From Trichostrongylus colubriformis (Eukaryota; Nematoda; Chromadorea; Rhabditida; Trichostrongylidae), in contig OZ022257.1 of NCBI GenBank assembly GCA_963978905.1, forward strand, positions 29,589,274-29,653,273: 64,000 nucleotides of DNA, written 5' to 3'. The position numbers and the translations under genes are program-made. Positions 22,182-33,610 of this stretch are shown here, in pieces (the stretch's first letter is position 1; every line of letters starts with the position of its first letter). The notes beneath the pieces are model-generated. The model worked only from the letters and a program-made list of their open reading frames with translations. It had not been told where the DNA came from and searched no databases.

Positions 22182-23080
22182 GTTGAGGAATAAGTTCCCG
22201 CGGTTTTCTTTAACCCCTTTTTCACATCGTTTCTTTCATCCTTTAACAAAGTTTATACATGCTTTCGATAGAGCTTTTTTTGCTCTACAAAATGCTATTA
22301 CATGTTTTCCAATTCCTTCGATTGCCTAGAATTTATGAGGCTCGGAAATGATATAAGCTGAAGGCAAAAATTGGCGCTCTCGACATTTCGCCTTCCTCGC
22401 CTGCCATCGAGATCAAAAAATTTTTGCGCATATGTTTTGGATAGAGCTTTTTCAGCTCTACAGAATGGTACTACTTTTCATACAAATCGCTCAACTTTTT
22501 GCTGTTTCTAAGACTCACAAATGCAGTACTCGCAAAAATGTGCACTTTCGTTATTTTCTCTTCCTCGCCTACCATCGAGATTGGAGAGGACGTCCATATA
22601 TGCATTCGATAGAGCTTTTTTGCTCTACAAGAAGATACCACTGTTCTTCCGTATACTCTCATATTTTTGCATGTAGGAATAAGTCTCCACCTGTTTTTTT
22701 GCATAGTGAAAATGAACAATTTCTTCAGCAGAGTGTTCTGTACCATTCGATAGAGCTCTTTCCGCTCTACAAGACAGTGCTTACAGTTTTTGTCCGAACT
22801 AATTTTGTCATTTTTTAGATCATTTAAAAGTCGACGAAATCGAGCATTTTTGACACCATGTGACGAAAATGCTCGGTTTCGTCACTTTTAAATGGTCTAA
22901 AAAATGACAAAAATAAATTCGGACAAAAACTGTAAGCACTTTCTTGTAGAGCAAAAAGAGCTCTATCGAACGGTATAATACAATCTGCTAAAGAAATTGG
23001 TTTTCATTATGCAATTTTGAATAGAAAAACAGATGGAAACTTTTTTCTACATGGTAAAATATGAGAGGATACAAAAGAAT
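22182..23080. mobile_element. Palindromic element built of small hairpins, copy 1
   Basis: It begins 'ttgggttgaggaataagttcccgcgg', a mariner-like terminus also found at 25,995. The interior has the short hairpin TAGAGC-T-run-GCTCTA at about 22,268, 22,441, 22,611 and 22,750, spaced 140-173 bp. The strand then turns on itself at about 22,860: from 'gacagtgcttacagttttt' (22,783) the sequence is repeated as its reverse complement through 22,975. The right arm is shorter than the left. No transposase is encoded. Confidence 0.65.
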
Positions 23081-23838
23081 AGTGATAGTGCAGACGACGC
23101 AGTGCTTGCGAGTGTCGTAGAGGATTCATCTTCCGTCTCCACTAATCAGGAACTCCTCCAGAAACTCCTTGCGATGTGGGCGGAGAAGTAGATACTGAAA
23201 AATGGATTCCCGGGTGTATCGCATGTTATCGGTCAAGACATGAAATATTCATCGAGCCAGCCCATTTTCTGTAATCGAGGGCCTGTAGGCGACCGACTAC
23301 TGTTAATTGGACATGCTATCGGTCAAGACATGGAGTATCCATCGAGTCAGCACTTTTTCTGTAATCGAGGGCCTGGAGGGGACCGACTACTGTTGATAGG
23401 GCACACCGAAGTCTCGTCGCAAGACTGCGGGTGTTAACATCCGGATTCTCTTCGACGGTGTCAGAATGACGGAGTCGTCGACGGTGAGGGGGCGTCCCGA
23501 CCGAGGCTTGTCTTCGAAGTCCGTGTCTTCTCCCTTGAAGCGCAAACCAGCGATGGACCGTAGCAATGGGAGTAGTGTTCTCCCTCAAACGCTGTTGATG
23601 TTGCGAGCGGTTGTCGTCGCTCCGGTGCCGCGGCACCACTCGTAGAAGATGATGCATCGAACATGGTTTCGTGGAATTGACACCATGATAGCTGGAAGAG
23701 GAAGCGCGCTTGTATATTCTCATTACGGAGAAGGTTTCAGAATGTCCCACCACTACCACATGGTACATCAGTGGTATCGGTCAAAATCGGAAGTTCAAGA
23801 CGTTTCAAAAATCCTATCAAGACTTTTCGATCATCCTA
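23075..23838 (-). pseudogene. Decayed mariner with an internal tandem duplication
   Basis: Minus-strand translation gives mariner-like pieces: TPIATVHRWF near 23,570, NPDVNTRSLATRLRC near 23,430, TVVGPLQALDYRK near 23,385, and farther on RKEFLEEF and LYDTRK near 23,110-23,170. A mariner-type terminus (cttttcgatcatcctaata) ends at the TA at 23,837-23,838. A 90-bp unit is duplicated at 23,222-23,311 and 23,312-23,401, repeating the LQALDYRK segment. The C-terminal end is lost where the palindromic element abuts. Confidence 0.65.
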
Positions 23839-24340
23839 ATATTATCGGAGATATTAATATGGCTTATGCGAAAGGATCAAAGGGTCACGCCGAGCGAGAC
23901 AGTTCTGACTGTTGACAGCTTCCAGAAATCTTATCAAAAAATCAAAAAAGTAAAGTGTGCGGAATGGATGATTGTAAGTTGTGTGATGAATCTCGGTGTC
24001 ACAACAGTCAACTAATTTTATAGTGACACCTTGTTTACATTGCAGGAAACCTAGAATTTTGAAACTATTACAGGGGGTACTCACCGCTGGATGGATTTTG
24101 CAACAGCGTTACTCAAAATATTCAGAATGCAAATGATGGTGAGATTTTTTCTGTGAGCATAATTCACTTTATTCGCCCACATGTATTATGCATATGTATG
24201 AATCACTATCATGATTAAATCTGCCTTTCTCATATGCCTTATGAACTGACCTTGATTCATCCAACATAGAGCAACGTTTCTTTGCTCACGATTACATGAT
24301 ATCAAATGTAGTCTAACAAAGAAAGGAATGCAAAGTGGCC
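23839..24340. other. Unassigned spacer
   Basis: AT-rich with no recognisable ORF. Nothing else seen. Confidence 0.35.
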
Positions 24341-24477
24341 TAATGTTTCGACCAGATCGTCTTCTTCAAAGGCCCAGAACTGTTCAATTCACTGACGACA
24401 ACTGACACGGAGTGGCGACGTTTCACTCTCGCGGAGGTAGACTAGGCCTTTGAGAAAGACGATCTGGTCGAAACATA
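24341..24477. repeat. Short inverted-repeat (MITE-like) element
   Basis: 'tgtttcgaccagatcgtctt' then 'aaaggcc' on the left and the complement on the right (ggcctttgagaaagacgat then 'ctggtcgaaaca') form arms of about 35 bp around a 65-bp loop. Confidence 0.65.
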
Positions 24478-25229
24478 AAACAGTAACCTCCGGATGGGTT
24501 TCACGACCTTCCTCATGCGATAATGCAGACAAAATCAGTGCGACTCGCAGCCAGACCGCCGAAAGAAGCAGTAGGTTAGCAGGGATTCAGAGACGTTTTA
24601 TCTCAGACGTTCCTTTACGAACCTAAGGTAACGTCGCCTATAGTTAGGAGCTCATTGTACTTTATAATACACTGTTCATCGTCTTCACGTACGAGCGTTA
24701 GAACTCGCTGAGCGAAAAAAAAAACGACTCGCGGACTGTTGGTGTGATACTGCATCGGAGACAACACATATGCTGCCCTTTGATGAAGTGTCAATCAACG
24801 TGTTAGTCTATCAAAAGTTTGTCGTCACCACTCAAAGGTTTGTGTTTCCCGCACAAAACCTGCGGTGAGATCTGCGTGAAACGTACAAGGGAATTCGTCA
24901 TGGCATTGGCTTGTAGTCATGCAACTGTGTGTTTGGAAAACTACGCATCGGGGTTTAATCGGACAGACTACACCAAGCGCAACTGCATCACTTTCTAGAA
25001 GAAGCCACATCGACAGAATTACCTTTTTTCTGGAAAGATTATGTTCGGTCAGGACAATTATTTACCAAAGATGTGTCAAGGTCAGTGAGCCAAACGAGGT
25101 TCGAAGATGCTGCGATCTACCACAAAGCAAGATTTGTACGTTACCATCAGGAAATTCGAAGCAAAATTTATCTTTCTCACAATCTGTGAGAACAACTGAT
25201 CGTCGGCTGAGGGCATGGTCGAGCGTCTC
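24478..25229. other. Unassigned spacer
   Basis: A segment at about 24,605-24,680 ('ctaaggtaacgtcgcctat', 'aatacactgttcatc') recurs near 33,830-33,900 ('ttaaggtaacgtcacctac', 'aatacacagtttatc'), so part of it is a low-copy repeat. No gene seen. Confidence 0.4.
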
Positions 25230-25560
25230 GTCTAGGATAATTTTTAAAAAATACGGCCCTTCCCCCGCCTACAAAAAAGGGGCTGCCATAGACCCTCTCT
25301 TGTTCAGGTTTCGCTATTTCTGTGGTTCCTGTTTGAAGGAGCGTCTGGTCATTTGAAATGAGACACTACGAAATTTTAAAAATTTTCCTCGACTGGATAC
25401 CCACATCAGAGCTACGCAACCATTAGGGAAACTAAACAGCAAATAGATTGGTCCAGGAAAGTTATTAAGAAAACAGCTCACAGTACTTCGAAAGGTGGCG
25501 TTTAAGTAAAGTTTCAAGTATTCAAAAAATGTCCAAATTTAGCGTGGGGCGCAGTGGAGC
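25230..25560 (+). repeat. R1-related tail fragment
   Basis: 'aaaatacggcccttcccccgcc' resembles the R1 G-rich header on the other strand. 'attttcctcgactgg', 'gcaaccattagggaaa' and 'ggcgttTAAGTAAAGTTTcaagtattcaaa' match 20,305-20,465. Confidence 0.45.
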
Positions 25561-25991
25561 GCAGTACATGGCTCCTATTTAGTTTCTAACTCTTCTATTC
25601 TTGTTTTTTCATCCGTTATGGCTGCCACATAACTTTCATGACACTTAAACCTTATCCTTTGTCATCAGCGGACGGGCACATTACCCATGGCGACGCTTTC
25701 GTTTCGGACCATAGGCTCTCAATCTCCCAGATGCATTGGCTCGCAATGCCTGGTTTCAACCATATGAGTGCGGTCTTGTTGTCCGAGGTCTGCGAGGTTG
25801 CCTCTTTCTGAACTCTACTTGAACCGATATCTTCCAAAAGAAAGGAGTTATTTCGAGGAAAGCCAGTAGAGGAAAAATTTTTTCGTCGAAGTTGCGAGGT
25901 CTTCCCAGGAATTTCGAAAAAATAATCCACTGTGTTGTTACGCCTTCAGTACGCATATTCTGCTCTCAGAAGATTACGAGAGACTTAGCTT
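25561..25991. other. Unassigned spacer
   Basis: Two minus-strand ORFs (25,652-25,930 and 25,756-25,956) overlap in different frames and have no recognisable motif. Confidence 0.35.
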
Positions 25992-27225
25992 TCTATTGGG
26001 TTGTGGAATAAGTCCCCGCGGTTTTTTAAAACCCCGTTTTTCACATTGTTACCTTCATCTTTCGACTAGCTTAAATACGTCTCGATAGAGCTTTTTTCCT
26101 TTACGAAATGCTACTATCTGTTTTTGGATTCCTTCGACTACATAATATTTATGAGGTTTGGAGATGAAGTAAGCTGAAGGCAAAAATTGGCACTTGCGCA
26201 CCTCATCTTTCTCGTCTGCCGTCGAGATCAAAAATATATGTGTATACATTTTCGATAGAGCTTTTTCACTTTACAGAATGGTACTACTTTTTATTCAAAT
26301 CGCTCAAATTTTCGCTGTTTTTAGGACTCACAAGGGCAGTACTCACAAAAAAGTGCACTTCCGTTATCTTCTTTTCCTCGCCTACCATCGAGATCGGAGA
26401 GAATATTCAGGTACGTATTCGATAGCTCTTATTGCTCTACAAGTGGATATCACTCTTCTTTTAAATCCTCTCATTAGCATGTAAAAATAAGTTTCCACCT
26501 GTTTTTTAATTCAAAATCGCGTGATGAAATTAATTTTTTTGGCAGAGTGTTCTGTATCATTCGATAGAGGTCTTTACGCTCTACGAGACAGTCATTACGG
26601 TTTCTGTTCGAATCAATTTTTGCCATTTTTTGGATCTTTTGAATGTCGACGAAATGTTGTCGATTTTTGACACTATATGTTGAAAATGCGTCGATTTTTG
26701 GCACCATATGTTGAAAATGTGTCGATTTTCGACACCATGTGTTGAAGATGCTCGATTTCGTCAGCTCACAAAAGATCCAAAAAATCTCAAAAATCAACCC
26801 AAACAAAAACCGTAATTACTATTTTGTAGAGCGAAGTCTTACATGCTTGTGAGAGGATACAAAAGAACAGTGGTATCATCTTGTAGAGTAAAGAGAGCTT
26901 TATCGAATACATACCTGAATATTCTCTTCGATCTCGATGGTAGGCGAGGAAGAGAAGATAACGGAAGTGCTAACTTTTGTGTGAGTACTGCCTTTGTGAG
27001 TCTCAAAAGCAGCAAAAAGTTGAGCGGTTTGTATAAAAAGTAGCACCATTCTGTACAGCTGAAAAAGGTCTATCGAATCATGTACACATATATTTTTTGG
27101 TCTCGATGGCAGACGGGAAAGATGAGGTGCGCAAGAGCCAATTTTTGCCTTCAGCTTACTTCATCTCCAAACCTTATAAATAGTAGGTTGCCGAAGGAAA
27201 TGAAAAACAATTAGTAGCAAATTCC
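25992..27225. mobile_element. Palindromic element built of small hairpins, copy 2
   Basis: It starts 'ttgggttgtggaataagtccccgcgg', homologous to 22,182. The left arm (to about 26,640) and right arm (about 26,760 to 27,225) are inverted copies: 'gctgaaggcaaaaattggc' is at 26,173 and inverted near 27,150; 'cctaccatcgagatcggaga' is at 26,380 and inverted near 26,935. The loop at 26,655-26,755 repeats 'gtcgattttt/cgacaccatatgttgaa' three times. The TAGAGC hairpin recurs along both arms. The right arm stops before the terminus. No coding. Confidence 0.7.
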
Positions 27226-27476
27226 ATGTTCGATCTTCTTGAAACCTGGGCATGTCCGGATGCTTGTTGCTTCTTTATTCTTCTGTGGCAACTAGGTTTG
27301 TTATGGAACATTTATTGGTCGACGTTTCCAACAAATCGTCGTAAATGTTCGGAGCTTCCAACCTGTATCTCATCCGGTGAAGGGCCCGGCCATTCTCCTT
27401 GTTTTCAGCCGTTGTTAGATCTTAAACCCGAAAAGAGTCCAGTAAAGGGAACCAACCCACGACGTTCCAGTAGTAT
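27226..27476. other. Unassigned spacer
   Basis: A 125-codon ORF (27,226-27,603) runs into the adjacent mariner and has no recognisable motif. Confidence 0.35.
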
Positions 27477-28356
27477 TAGGTTGTCCCAAAAGTCTTGTCA
27501 TATTTTTTTCGATCATCACTTTTTATTTTTTTACGTCCAACAAATTATAATTAGGCAACAAAGTATTGACCATTGTTATCGGCAACCCTCTGCCACTTTA
27601 TAGGAAAATCGTTGATTCCCTTCTCCCAGAACTCTGGGTTCCGAGAGTCGAAGAAGTCAGCGATCGCCTTCGCAAACAAGTCATAATCAACGAATTTTCT
27701 CTTGGCCAGGAAGGATTCGAGAGGATGGGTAAGGTGATAGCCAGAGGGGGCAATGTCTGGAGAGTACGGTGGGTGGGGCAGCACATCCCAGCCGAGCTCC
27801 CATAACTTAGCCTGGGTACTTTTCGCGAAATGGGAGCGGGCGTCGTCATGAAGAAGGGTGACCGCGGATTTTTCCGGCGCTTTTCTCGAATATCGATGGT
27901 GAGCTGCTGGAGCTGGTGGGTGCATACGGTAGCGGTGACTGTCTCGCCTTGTACCAGCACCTCGCGGAAAAGCATTTCTTCCTCGTTCCAGAACCAGCCC
28001 AGTCCCAAGCGTGGTTTGTCTTTCATGTCAATCTCGCCGTTGCTGAAGCTGATGAACCAGCGGCGCACGGCCACGTAGCTCACACATCCCTTGCCCAATG
28101 CAGCGCTGACGGAGTGGCAAGCTTCCGTCGTTTTGGTGCTGCAAGACCGCTCATAATAGATGACACCGCGAGTTGGGTGGGTGTCGACATCGGGCATTGT
28201 AGCTCTCTCCACGTGATCTGGTGGGACTATATATTTTCCTAGAAAGCTTAGGGAACGTTCTACCATATTCCTGAACCGCCTGGACCTGCCTCGAAATGAA
28301 CAAGAGTTACTGATTTTTTTTTTGGGAAAATATGACAAGACTTTTGGGACAACCTA
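27477..28356 (-). mobile_element. Internally deleted mariner, copy 3
   Basis: TA-flanked ends with perfect 'ggttgtcccaaaagtcttgt' inverted repeats. Minus-strand ORFs at 27,598-28,338 and 27,551-27,925 carry the helix-turn-helix end (VRRWFISFSNGEIDMKDKPR), then GETVTATVCTHQLQQL, LLHDDARSHFAKSTQ, DVLPHPPYSPDIAPSGYH and the C-terminal DNNGQYF. A frameshift separates the two ORFs. The third catalytic Asp (normally SDYH) is Gly here, and the central region with the first Asp is deleted, as in copies 1 and 2. Confidence 0.87.
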
Positions 28357-28689
28357 ATAGTTCCTCCTCCACTTCTTCTAGTGACCGAGTATGGAAAAGT
28401 GAGACACCAGTGGTACTCGAGACCGGTGTTGTCATATTCCACACAGCGAAATGAAAGGCAAAAACTAGAATGACCCAGTTCTACTAGAAAACGTGCTTTC
28501 CTGCCAAAAAAAAGCTCAAAAGCCGCCGGATTTTTGTACTTCGGTTGCGCTGCGCAGTGATAACCGTTGGCCGGTGCAGTATCGCCTCCTTGTTCAGCTG
28601 CAAGGAGGCGATGGAATACCTGAAACAAAACTTTATCACCACACCTTATCACCGCTGGTCTCATTGCGGGATGCGCCAGCGTGAGAATT
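28357..28689. other. Unassigned spacer
   Basis: A small inverted repeat (cgcctccttg / caaggaggcg at 28,584-28,611) is visible. The longest ORF (28,260-28,733 minus) overlaps the mariner end and has no recognisable motif. Confidence 0.35.
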
Positions 28690-29440
28690 TCCCTCCCATT
28701 CTCAGTGAACACAAAGTTTTTTCCGGTCTGCATAGTGGCTTGCTAGCACGGGTTGTCGTGTTAGCAATCGTAGTAGGATATGAAAAAAATCCATATCAGA
28801 CGATTTTTCGCTTTTATCCCATAGTTTCTGGATATTCATCCACGGTGGTACTCGTAGATAGAGGCCGCTTCCCACGGTTACTCGATCATTTTCGGAAGTG
28901 TCTATGTACGTGATTTCGTTGCCGCAGACCAATGAAAGGATTATTGGCATTGGCTGGCTTCGTTGCGGATCGCGCCATGCGAGGTTTCCATGATGATAAG
29001 GTTAAATTAGTTTTGGACTAGAACCCAGTCAGTTTTATCTCATCTCCCCCTTTACACTTCGGACCCTCAGCCTGAGAAATCCCGATGATCATTGCCTACC
29101 TTAACGACTATGACCCGGGTGACGGTTGGGACACACGAATCTAGGCCGTGACCCTGTGACAGCCTGTGGCCTTTGCCCTGGGACATCAATAATTCACACA
29201 ATTTGACTATACAACGGAACAGTCTTGCAAGGAGGACACGATGTACATGAACAAATTGCCCGATTTATTTAAGGCTTAGGTCAAAGGCCACAGCCTGTTA
29301 CAGGGTCACGGCCTAGATTCGTGTGTCCCAACCTACACCCACTATGACCCCTCTCTCCTCCCAGCGGACCAAATACCAACCCGCTGTCGAGGATCCCTCG
29401 ACGGAGGTTTGATTCTGGCTGAAGGTCCGCAAGTTAGTCC
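28690..29440 (-). repeat. R1 composite repeat, copy 3, with a MITE inserted
   Basis: Read on the minus strand it keeps R1 order: header near 29,400 (gtcgaggatccctcgac and ggtatttggtccgctgg), 'ggtaggcaatgatcat', 'ctgagggtccgaagtgtaaag', 'catggcgcgatcc' and 'ccgtggatgaatatccagaaact'. It is interrupted at 29,117-29,340 by a short inverted-repeat element. Confidence 0.68.
29117..29340. mobile_element. 224-bp MITE, MULE-like
   Basis: Terminal inverted repeats of about 60 bp begin GGGTG and include GGTTGGGACACACGAATC and GGCCGTGACCCTGT. ACTATGACCC lies immediately before (29,107-29,116) and after (29,341-29,350), a 10-bp target duplication; removing one copy restores the R1 sequence. Long inverted repeats with a 9-10-bp duplication are typical of Mutator-like elements; assignment is inference. 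Confidence 0.75.
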
Positions 29441-30615
29441 ATCAAAGCCCTCACAGGCTCGTTGCCTGCGACTTCCGAAAAGTGTGACCACTTGCACTCA
29501 TCTTCTCACCGTCCGAAATGTGCGCAAGGTTCATGAGTCAAACTATATTGCTGACGAAAGTTGGTTTTTAAACGGAACTACTGCACTGAAGCAAAAGTGT
29601 GTAAACAAGTTAGTTGGATAAATCATCATTTCGAGCTGGAACTCGATTTTCACTCCAGTGGGGTGCTCCAGGGTTACCGGCGTGGGGTAGAACGAAGGCT
29701 GCAAGTGGGAGGAAGGATTATTGAAAACGCAACATGCTTTATAAACTTCGACCGCAATCGTGCAACGGATATTTCCTCAACTGGTATTACGAAATGACCA
29801 CTCTCACGTAGTAAAGATCTCCCTTGTCGAAGTAACAAGTTACTTCTGAGTGGTCATTCCTTCGCACTTTCGGAATACTGGCCCTCCTATGACCTCCAAC
29901 CTCTAGGAAAGGACATGAGAATCTCAAGAGGATGAATCAAGGTCGACTTTCAAAATAAAGAAACGAGATACCCGAACCCTGAAGGACAATCTCAGATAAA
30001 TTCTCGGCACGACAACGATTTACCCCTACACGCATAATTTCCTCTGTTTCAAAGTTATAATCGAGTGGTTCTTGTCTGCCGACTGTCTGCTGTCTCGTAA
30101 TTTTCTTTTGCAGCCGGCCTGGGGACGGAAGTCTACATGGTTCCGGATCTTCATTCCAGTAAGAGTGGCTCACAGCAATTCATGGAGCTGTATAATGGTC
30201 TTAAGACGAACTTTGCAGTACGAGCAATTTGGCTCCAGGTACGTCCCTCTGTTCTCAAATCAAAGGCACACTCCGACTACATCTTAGGTGTATTTTTTCT
30301 CAAAGAAGCGCTGAAGCGCATAGTAGACGGACATGACTGAAAATAAATCACCGGGAAGGCTTAAAGCAGGGGCTTAAAGGACCACGCAATAATCAATTTA
30401 GCGATTTATTCCTTGCGGCAAGTGGGACCTTGAATAACTGCTTAAACTGATTCCAGAAGATGTGATCAAAAATTAAAAAATATCAAAATCATTACTAAAG
30501 CTTTCAGCTTCACGGTTCGATGCCGATATTGGCCAACCGGCTCAACACGTTATACGTGTGAGTGCTGATAATCTATGGTAAATATGCCATTCAAAAGCTG
30601 GTTAAGGTGAAGGTG
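29441..30615. other. Unassigned spacer
   Basis: ORFs of 60-80 codons on both strands without recognisable motifs. No repeat identified. Confidence 0.35.
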
Positions 30616-30687
30616 GTGCCGGTAGTGTAATGGATAAGCACATATCCCCGGAAAGGATGAATGCGGGTTCGAGTCCCGTCCGACACC
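30616..30687 (+). tRNA. tRNA-like cloverleaf, possibly a tRNA-derived pseudogene
   Basis: Acceptor GTGCCGG pairs with CCGACAC except one C-A mismatch. D stem GTGT/GCAC, anticodon stem TATCC/GGATG with loop CCGGAAA, and T stem GCGGG/CCCGT with TTCGAGT loop all form; B-box GGTTCGAGTCC is present. The anticodon would be GGA (Ser), but position 33 is C instead of T, the variable loop is only 3 bases and the Ser long arm is missing. This favours a pseudogene or tRNA-derived SINE head over a working tRNA. Confidence 0.45.
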
Positions 30688-32127
30688 GAAGCTTTTGCCC
30701 ATAACTCAGCATTCTTGTAGTGCTTAAACTGAATTTTTGTTGCACCTGCAAGGAGTTGTGCCTGCTTGAACCCGACCGAGCCACGCCACCCAACCAAATC
30801 ATACCTGGGCTCAAACGAACAATTCCAATGTGAGAGCTCTTTCATCATCGAATTGGCTGTTTTATCAAAATGTCGTCTTTGATTGCAGCTTTTCTTCTCT
30901 TTAAGCGCCACATTGGAAATTTGTCGCAACAAGAGTGCAGCGTGAGCAGTTATCCAAAGAGCTACTTGCCCCAAGAAAGTAAGCCACTATTCCGATTATC
31001 GTGTGGTGTGCCTTTGATATATGCAGACAAACTTGCCGCAACCCACTAGGCTACTCGGATCAGTTTCCCGACAGCTGGTATCGGATATCTCCATATCAAA
31101 GCAGTCATCAACGACATTTTTCGGTTCCGCTCCCATCTTCTGCTTTCCCCTTCATCTCTTTGCCGGTCGTGGACGATATCGCGCCGGCAGCTCGCCTGCT
31201 GATGAACTGCAGAACGACACGCCATGCTGCGGTATTGTGATAAGACCCCAAGCCGCACTTTTTCGATGCGAGTTTTGCTGCACATCGCTTTTCTGCAGTG
31301 ATTCTCATGTTTATTTCCAGAGAATATGTATTCACACTGTTCACTTTCGCCTTACCACTACCGGCGCCTTTAAGCTTACAGGCGGCATCACTTTTCAACT
31401 CGTAGTAGTCGAGGGAGAAGTCCTGAAGTTCAAGAAAAAGTCTTTTCTATTGCTGATATTGGTATGTCTGTTTGTCTATGCATAACTCACGAATACTCGA
31501 ACTGGAAGCAATGGTAGGACCTCGAGTTTCACAATAGACCGGAGGTGATATAACCAGTTGATGATGGATGGACCTAATCTGATGACAGCTGGCAAGTACC
31601 GGTGATCGATAATGGTAATAAATGATAACGATTGAAAAAGGGTTGATGGTGGGCATCCATCGAGTGGCCTGTCGAGAAAACCAGGACACAAATGCAACTC
31701 TATGTGTTAGTCCCTCAAGTTGGACAGCAATTAGATGGCCAACGCAATTCTCCCGCAAAGGAGCATGTTGGCACCGAGTGCCAGTTGTCGAAGCGGACGC
31801 TGCACCTTCATATAAGAAGCAGGGTTTGTGAGCGGCTTTCATGGTTCTCTGTTTGTCCTACAACAAGTTCGGCTGGTTACCAATGGATAACTATATGCAC
31901 GTGTAACAAAGGTTTTATCAGCGCGTTACGTACATGAACATTATAATACATTTCCTGGGTATTTATACAGGATGATACCCACTCATAATAACTGAGTTCC
32001 CAGTAGTTGGGGCTTGTGAGGATAATTGCCAGTAGGCATGAAAAGGTGTGCCACGCCTGAAGGGAACTACTTCATAGCACTCCAGGATACCTACTCAGGA
32101 CATGCTTAGTTCATGCCTATGAATACA
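30688..32127. other. Unassigned spacer
   Basis: Contains a 154-codon ORF at 31,021-31,485 that overlaps other plus and minus ORFs and has no recognisable domain. Nothing is confidently assignable. Confidence 0.35.
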
Positions 32128-33610
32128 CCAGTTGAGCTATCGCACAGTAGTGTGCGAATTATAATTAATTTACCTCAATAGGATTATGTAATGAAGAATA
32201 TGTAATGATAATGATTGTGTATTAACCAATATCGAAGATATCACCGCTGAGGATGGCCACCATTTTCCACAGGCCAGATGATTTAGCGGTTGATACCTTT
32301 CGCTACAATGATATCGACGATTAATGTTCAGAAATGGCTGGTGAATCCACTAATAAATCAACCCTTTGGCTTAAGTGATCACTTTTGGGAGTTTACATAG
32401 TTTCGGAATCGACAATCTTGAAAACTGCATCAATTGGTCGCAATTTGTCCATTTGCTGAGCATCTAATTCCTAGACATTGAAGGCAGATCCATGAGCCAG
32501 TTATCGATGCTTATCGTTTTTATAAACATGCACCACTATTTGGATTCAACATAGTCTAGCGGTCGATGCCCACTATTGTTGTTGGCATCGCATGAGAGAA
32601 TCGCTTGCTTTGCTATCACAAATCTAGATCGCGTCTTGATCATCCCATAGGTCGTAGTATCAGAATACATGCACCATTATTTGGAACGCTAGACAATTCA
32701 GCGGTCGATACTTGGGAGCAGATATTATAACAAACAAAATATGCTCACCCTGTAGTACTGAGCATCCGACGCATTCACTATAGCAGTCGTCCATAGAAGT
32801 AGTGAGCGGTGTACAGGGCTTCACCTTTTCCCCATTTCTTATTGGCTCTTATCGGCCCTGTAAGCCGTTATCAGTTTCGAAAAGTAACCATTAAGGTCCC
32901 CGTACCCTGTATGTGAGTGTGCACATTCCACTGTTAGCCACAGGAGCGAAACGGTTTTGGCGACATTAGCATTTCCACGCTTAGCATTTCCACGCTCCTT
33001 ATCGAATCTTATCAACCGCTATCAGTTTGGATCACCCACCATTGATGTGCCTGTCCCACCCCTCAAAACACCTATATGTCGGCGCTCTAGAATCAACCCG
33101 AAGTGAAACGGATTTAATGACATTCGCCTTGTGACGCTTCTAATCGAATCTTATCAAGCGCTATCAACTTGGACTACCCACTCCCCGCCCCACTCTATTA
33201 AACATCTGAGAGTGTCAGCGCTCTGGGATTGACGCGAAAGGTGAAAGGAATTTGGCGAAATTAGTCTTTTGACGCTTTTTATCGAATTTTATCAACCCTT
33301 ACCAATTTGGATCACCCACCATTAATGTCCCCGTCCCATCCCGCAAAACACCTATGGGTGTCAGCGTTCTAGGATTAACCAGAAAGGCGAAACGGATTTG
33401 GTGACATTAGCCTTCCGAAGCTTCTTATCAGCCCTTATCAGCTGCTATCTCTTTTGGTCCACCACCGTTATGGTCCCCTTACACCCCCTATATCACTTGT
33501 AAATTCCAGGGTCCCAGCTTTGCTGCGAAGCGAGATATGAATTTCCGGTCAAACAGACACACACACAGACACACCAACAGACACACTTGGCCGATTATAT
33601 AACGTAGGAT
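32128..33610 (-). mobile_element. Non-autonomous Helitron-like element (copy A)
   Basis: On the minus strand it starts TCCTACGTTATATAATC (33,610 downward), preceded by A. It ends with the hairpin TCGCACA-CTAC-TGTGCGA (32,140-32,157), then TAGCTCAACTGG at 32,128, followed by T. A/TC...CTRR/T with a subterminal hairpin is the Helitron signature. The 5' part has a TG-rich stretch and then 4-5 diverged tandem units of about 140 bp (32,990-33,545). There is no Rep/helicase coding, so it depends on an autonomous partner. The same termini and units occur at 48,606 onward. Confidence 0.75.
32990..33545 (-). repeat. Minisatellite of ~140 bp inside Helitron A
   Basis: Repeating landmarks 'ggatcacccaccatt', 'gtcccacccc', 'aacacctat..gtc' and 'gaaacggattt' recur at intervals of roughly 138-144 bp around 33,030, 33,172, 33,310 and 33,454. 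Units are diverged. Confidence 0.75.

Noticed and set aside
23316..23768. 150-codon minus-strand ORF as a host gene
   Set aside because: Motifs HRWF, NTRSLATRLRC and LQALDYRK are mariner transposase; it is a frameshifted transposon relic.
31021..31485. 154-codon plus-strand ORF
   Set aside because: No recognised domain, overlaps other ORFs on both strands, and no splice or start context that supports a gene.
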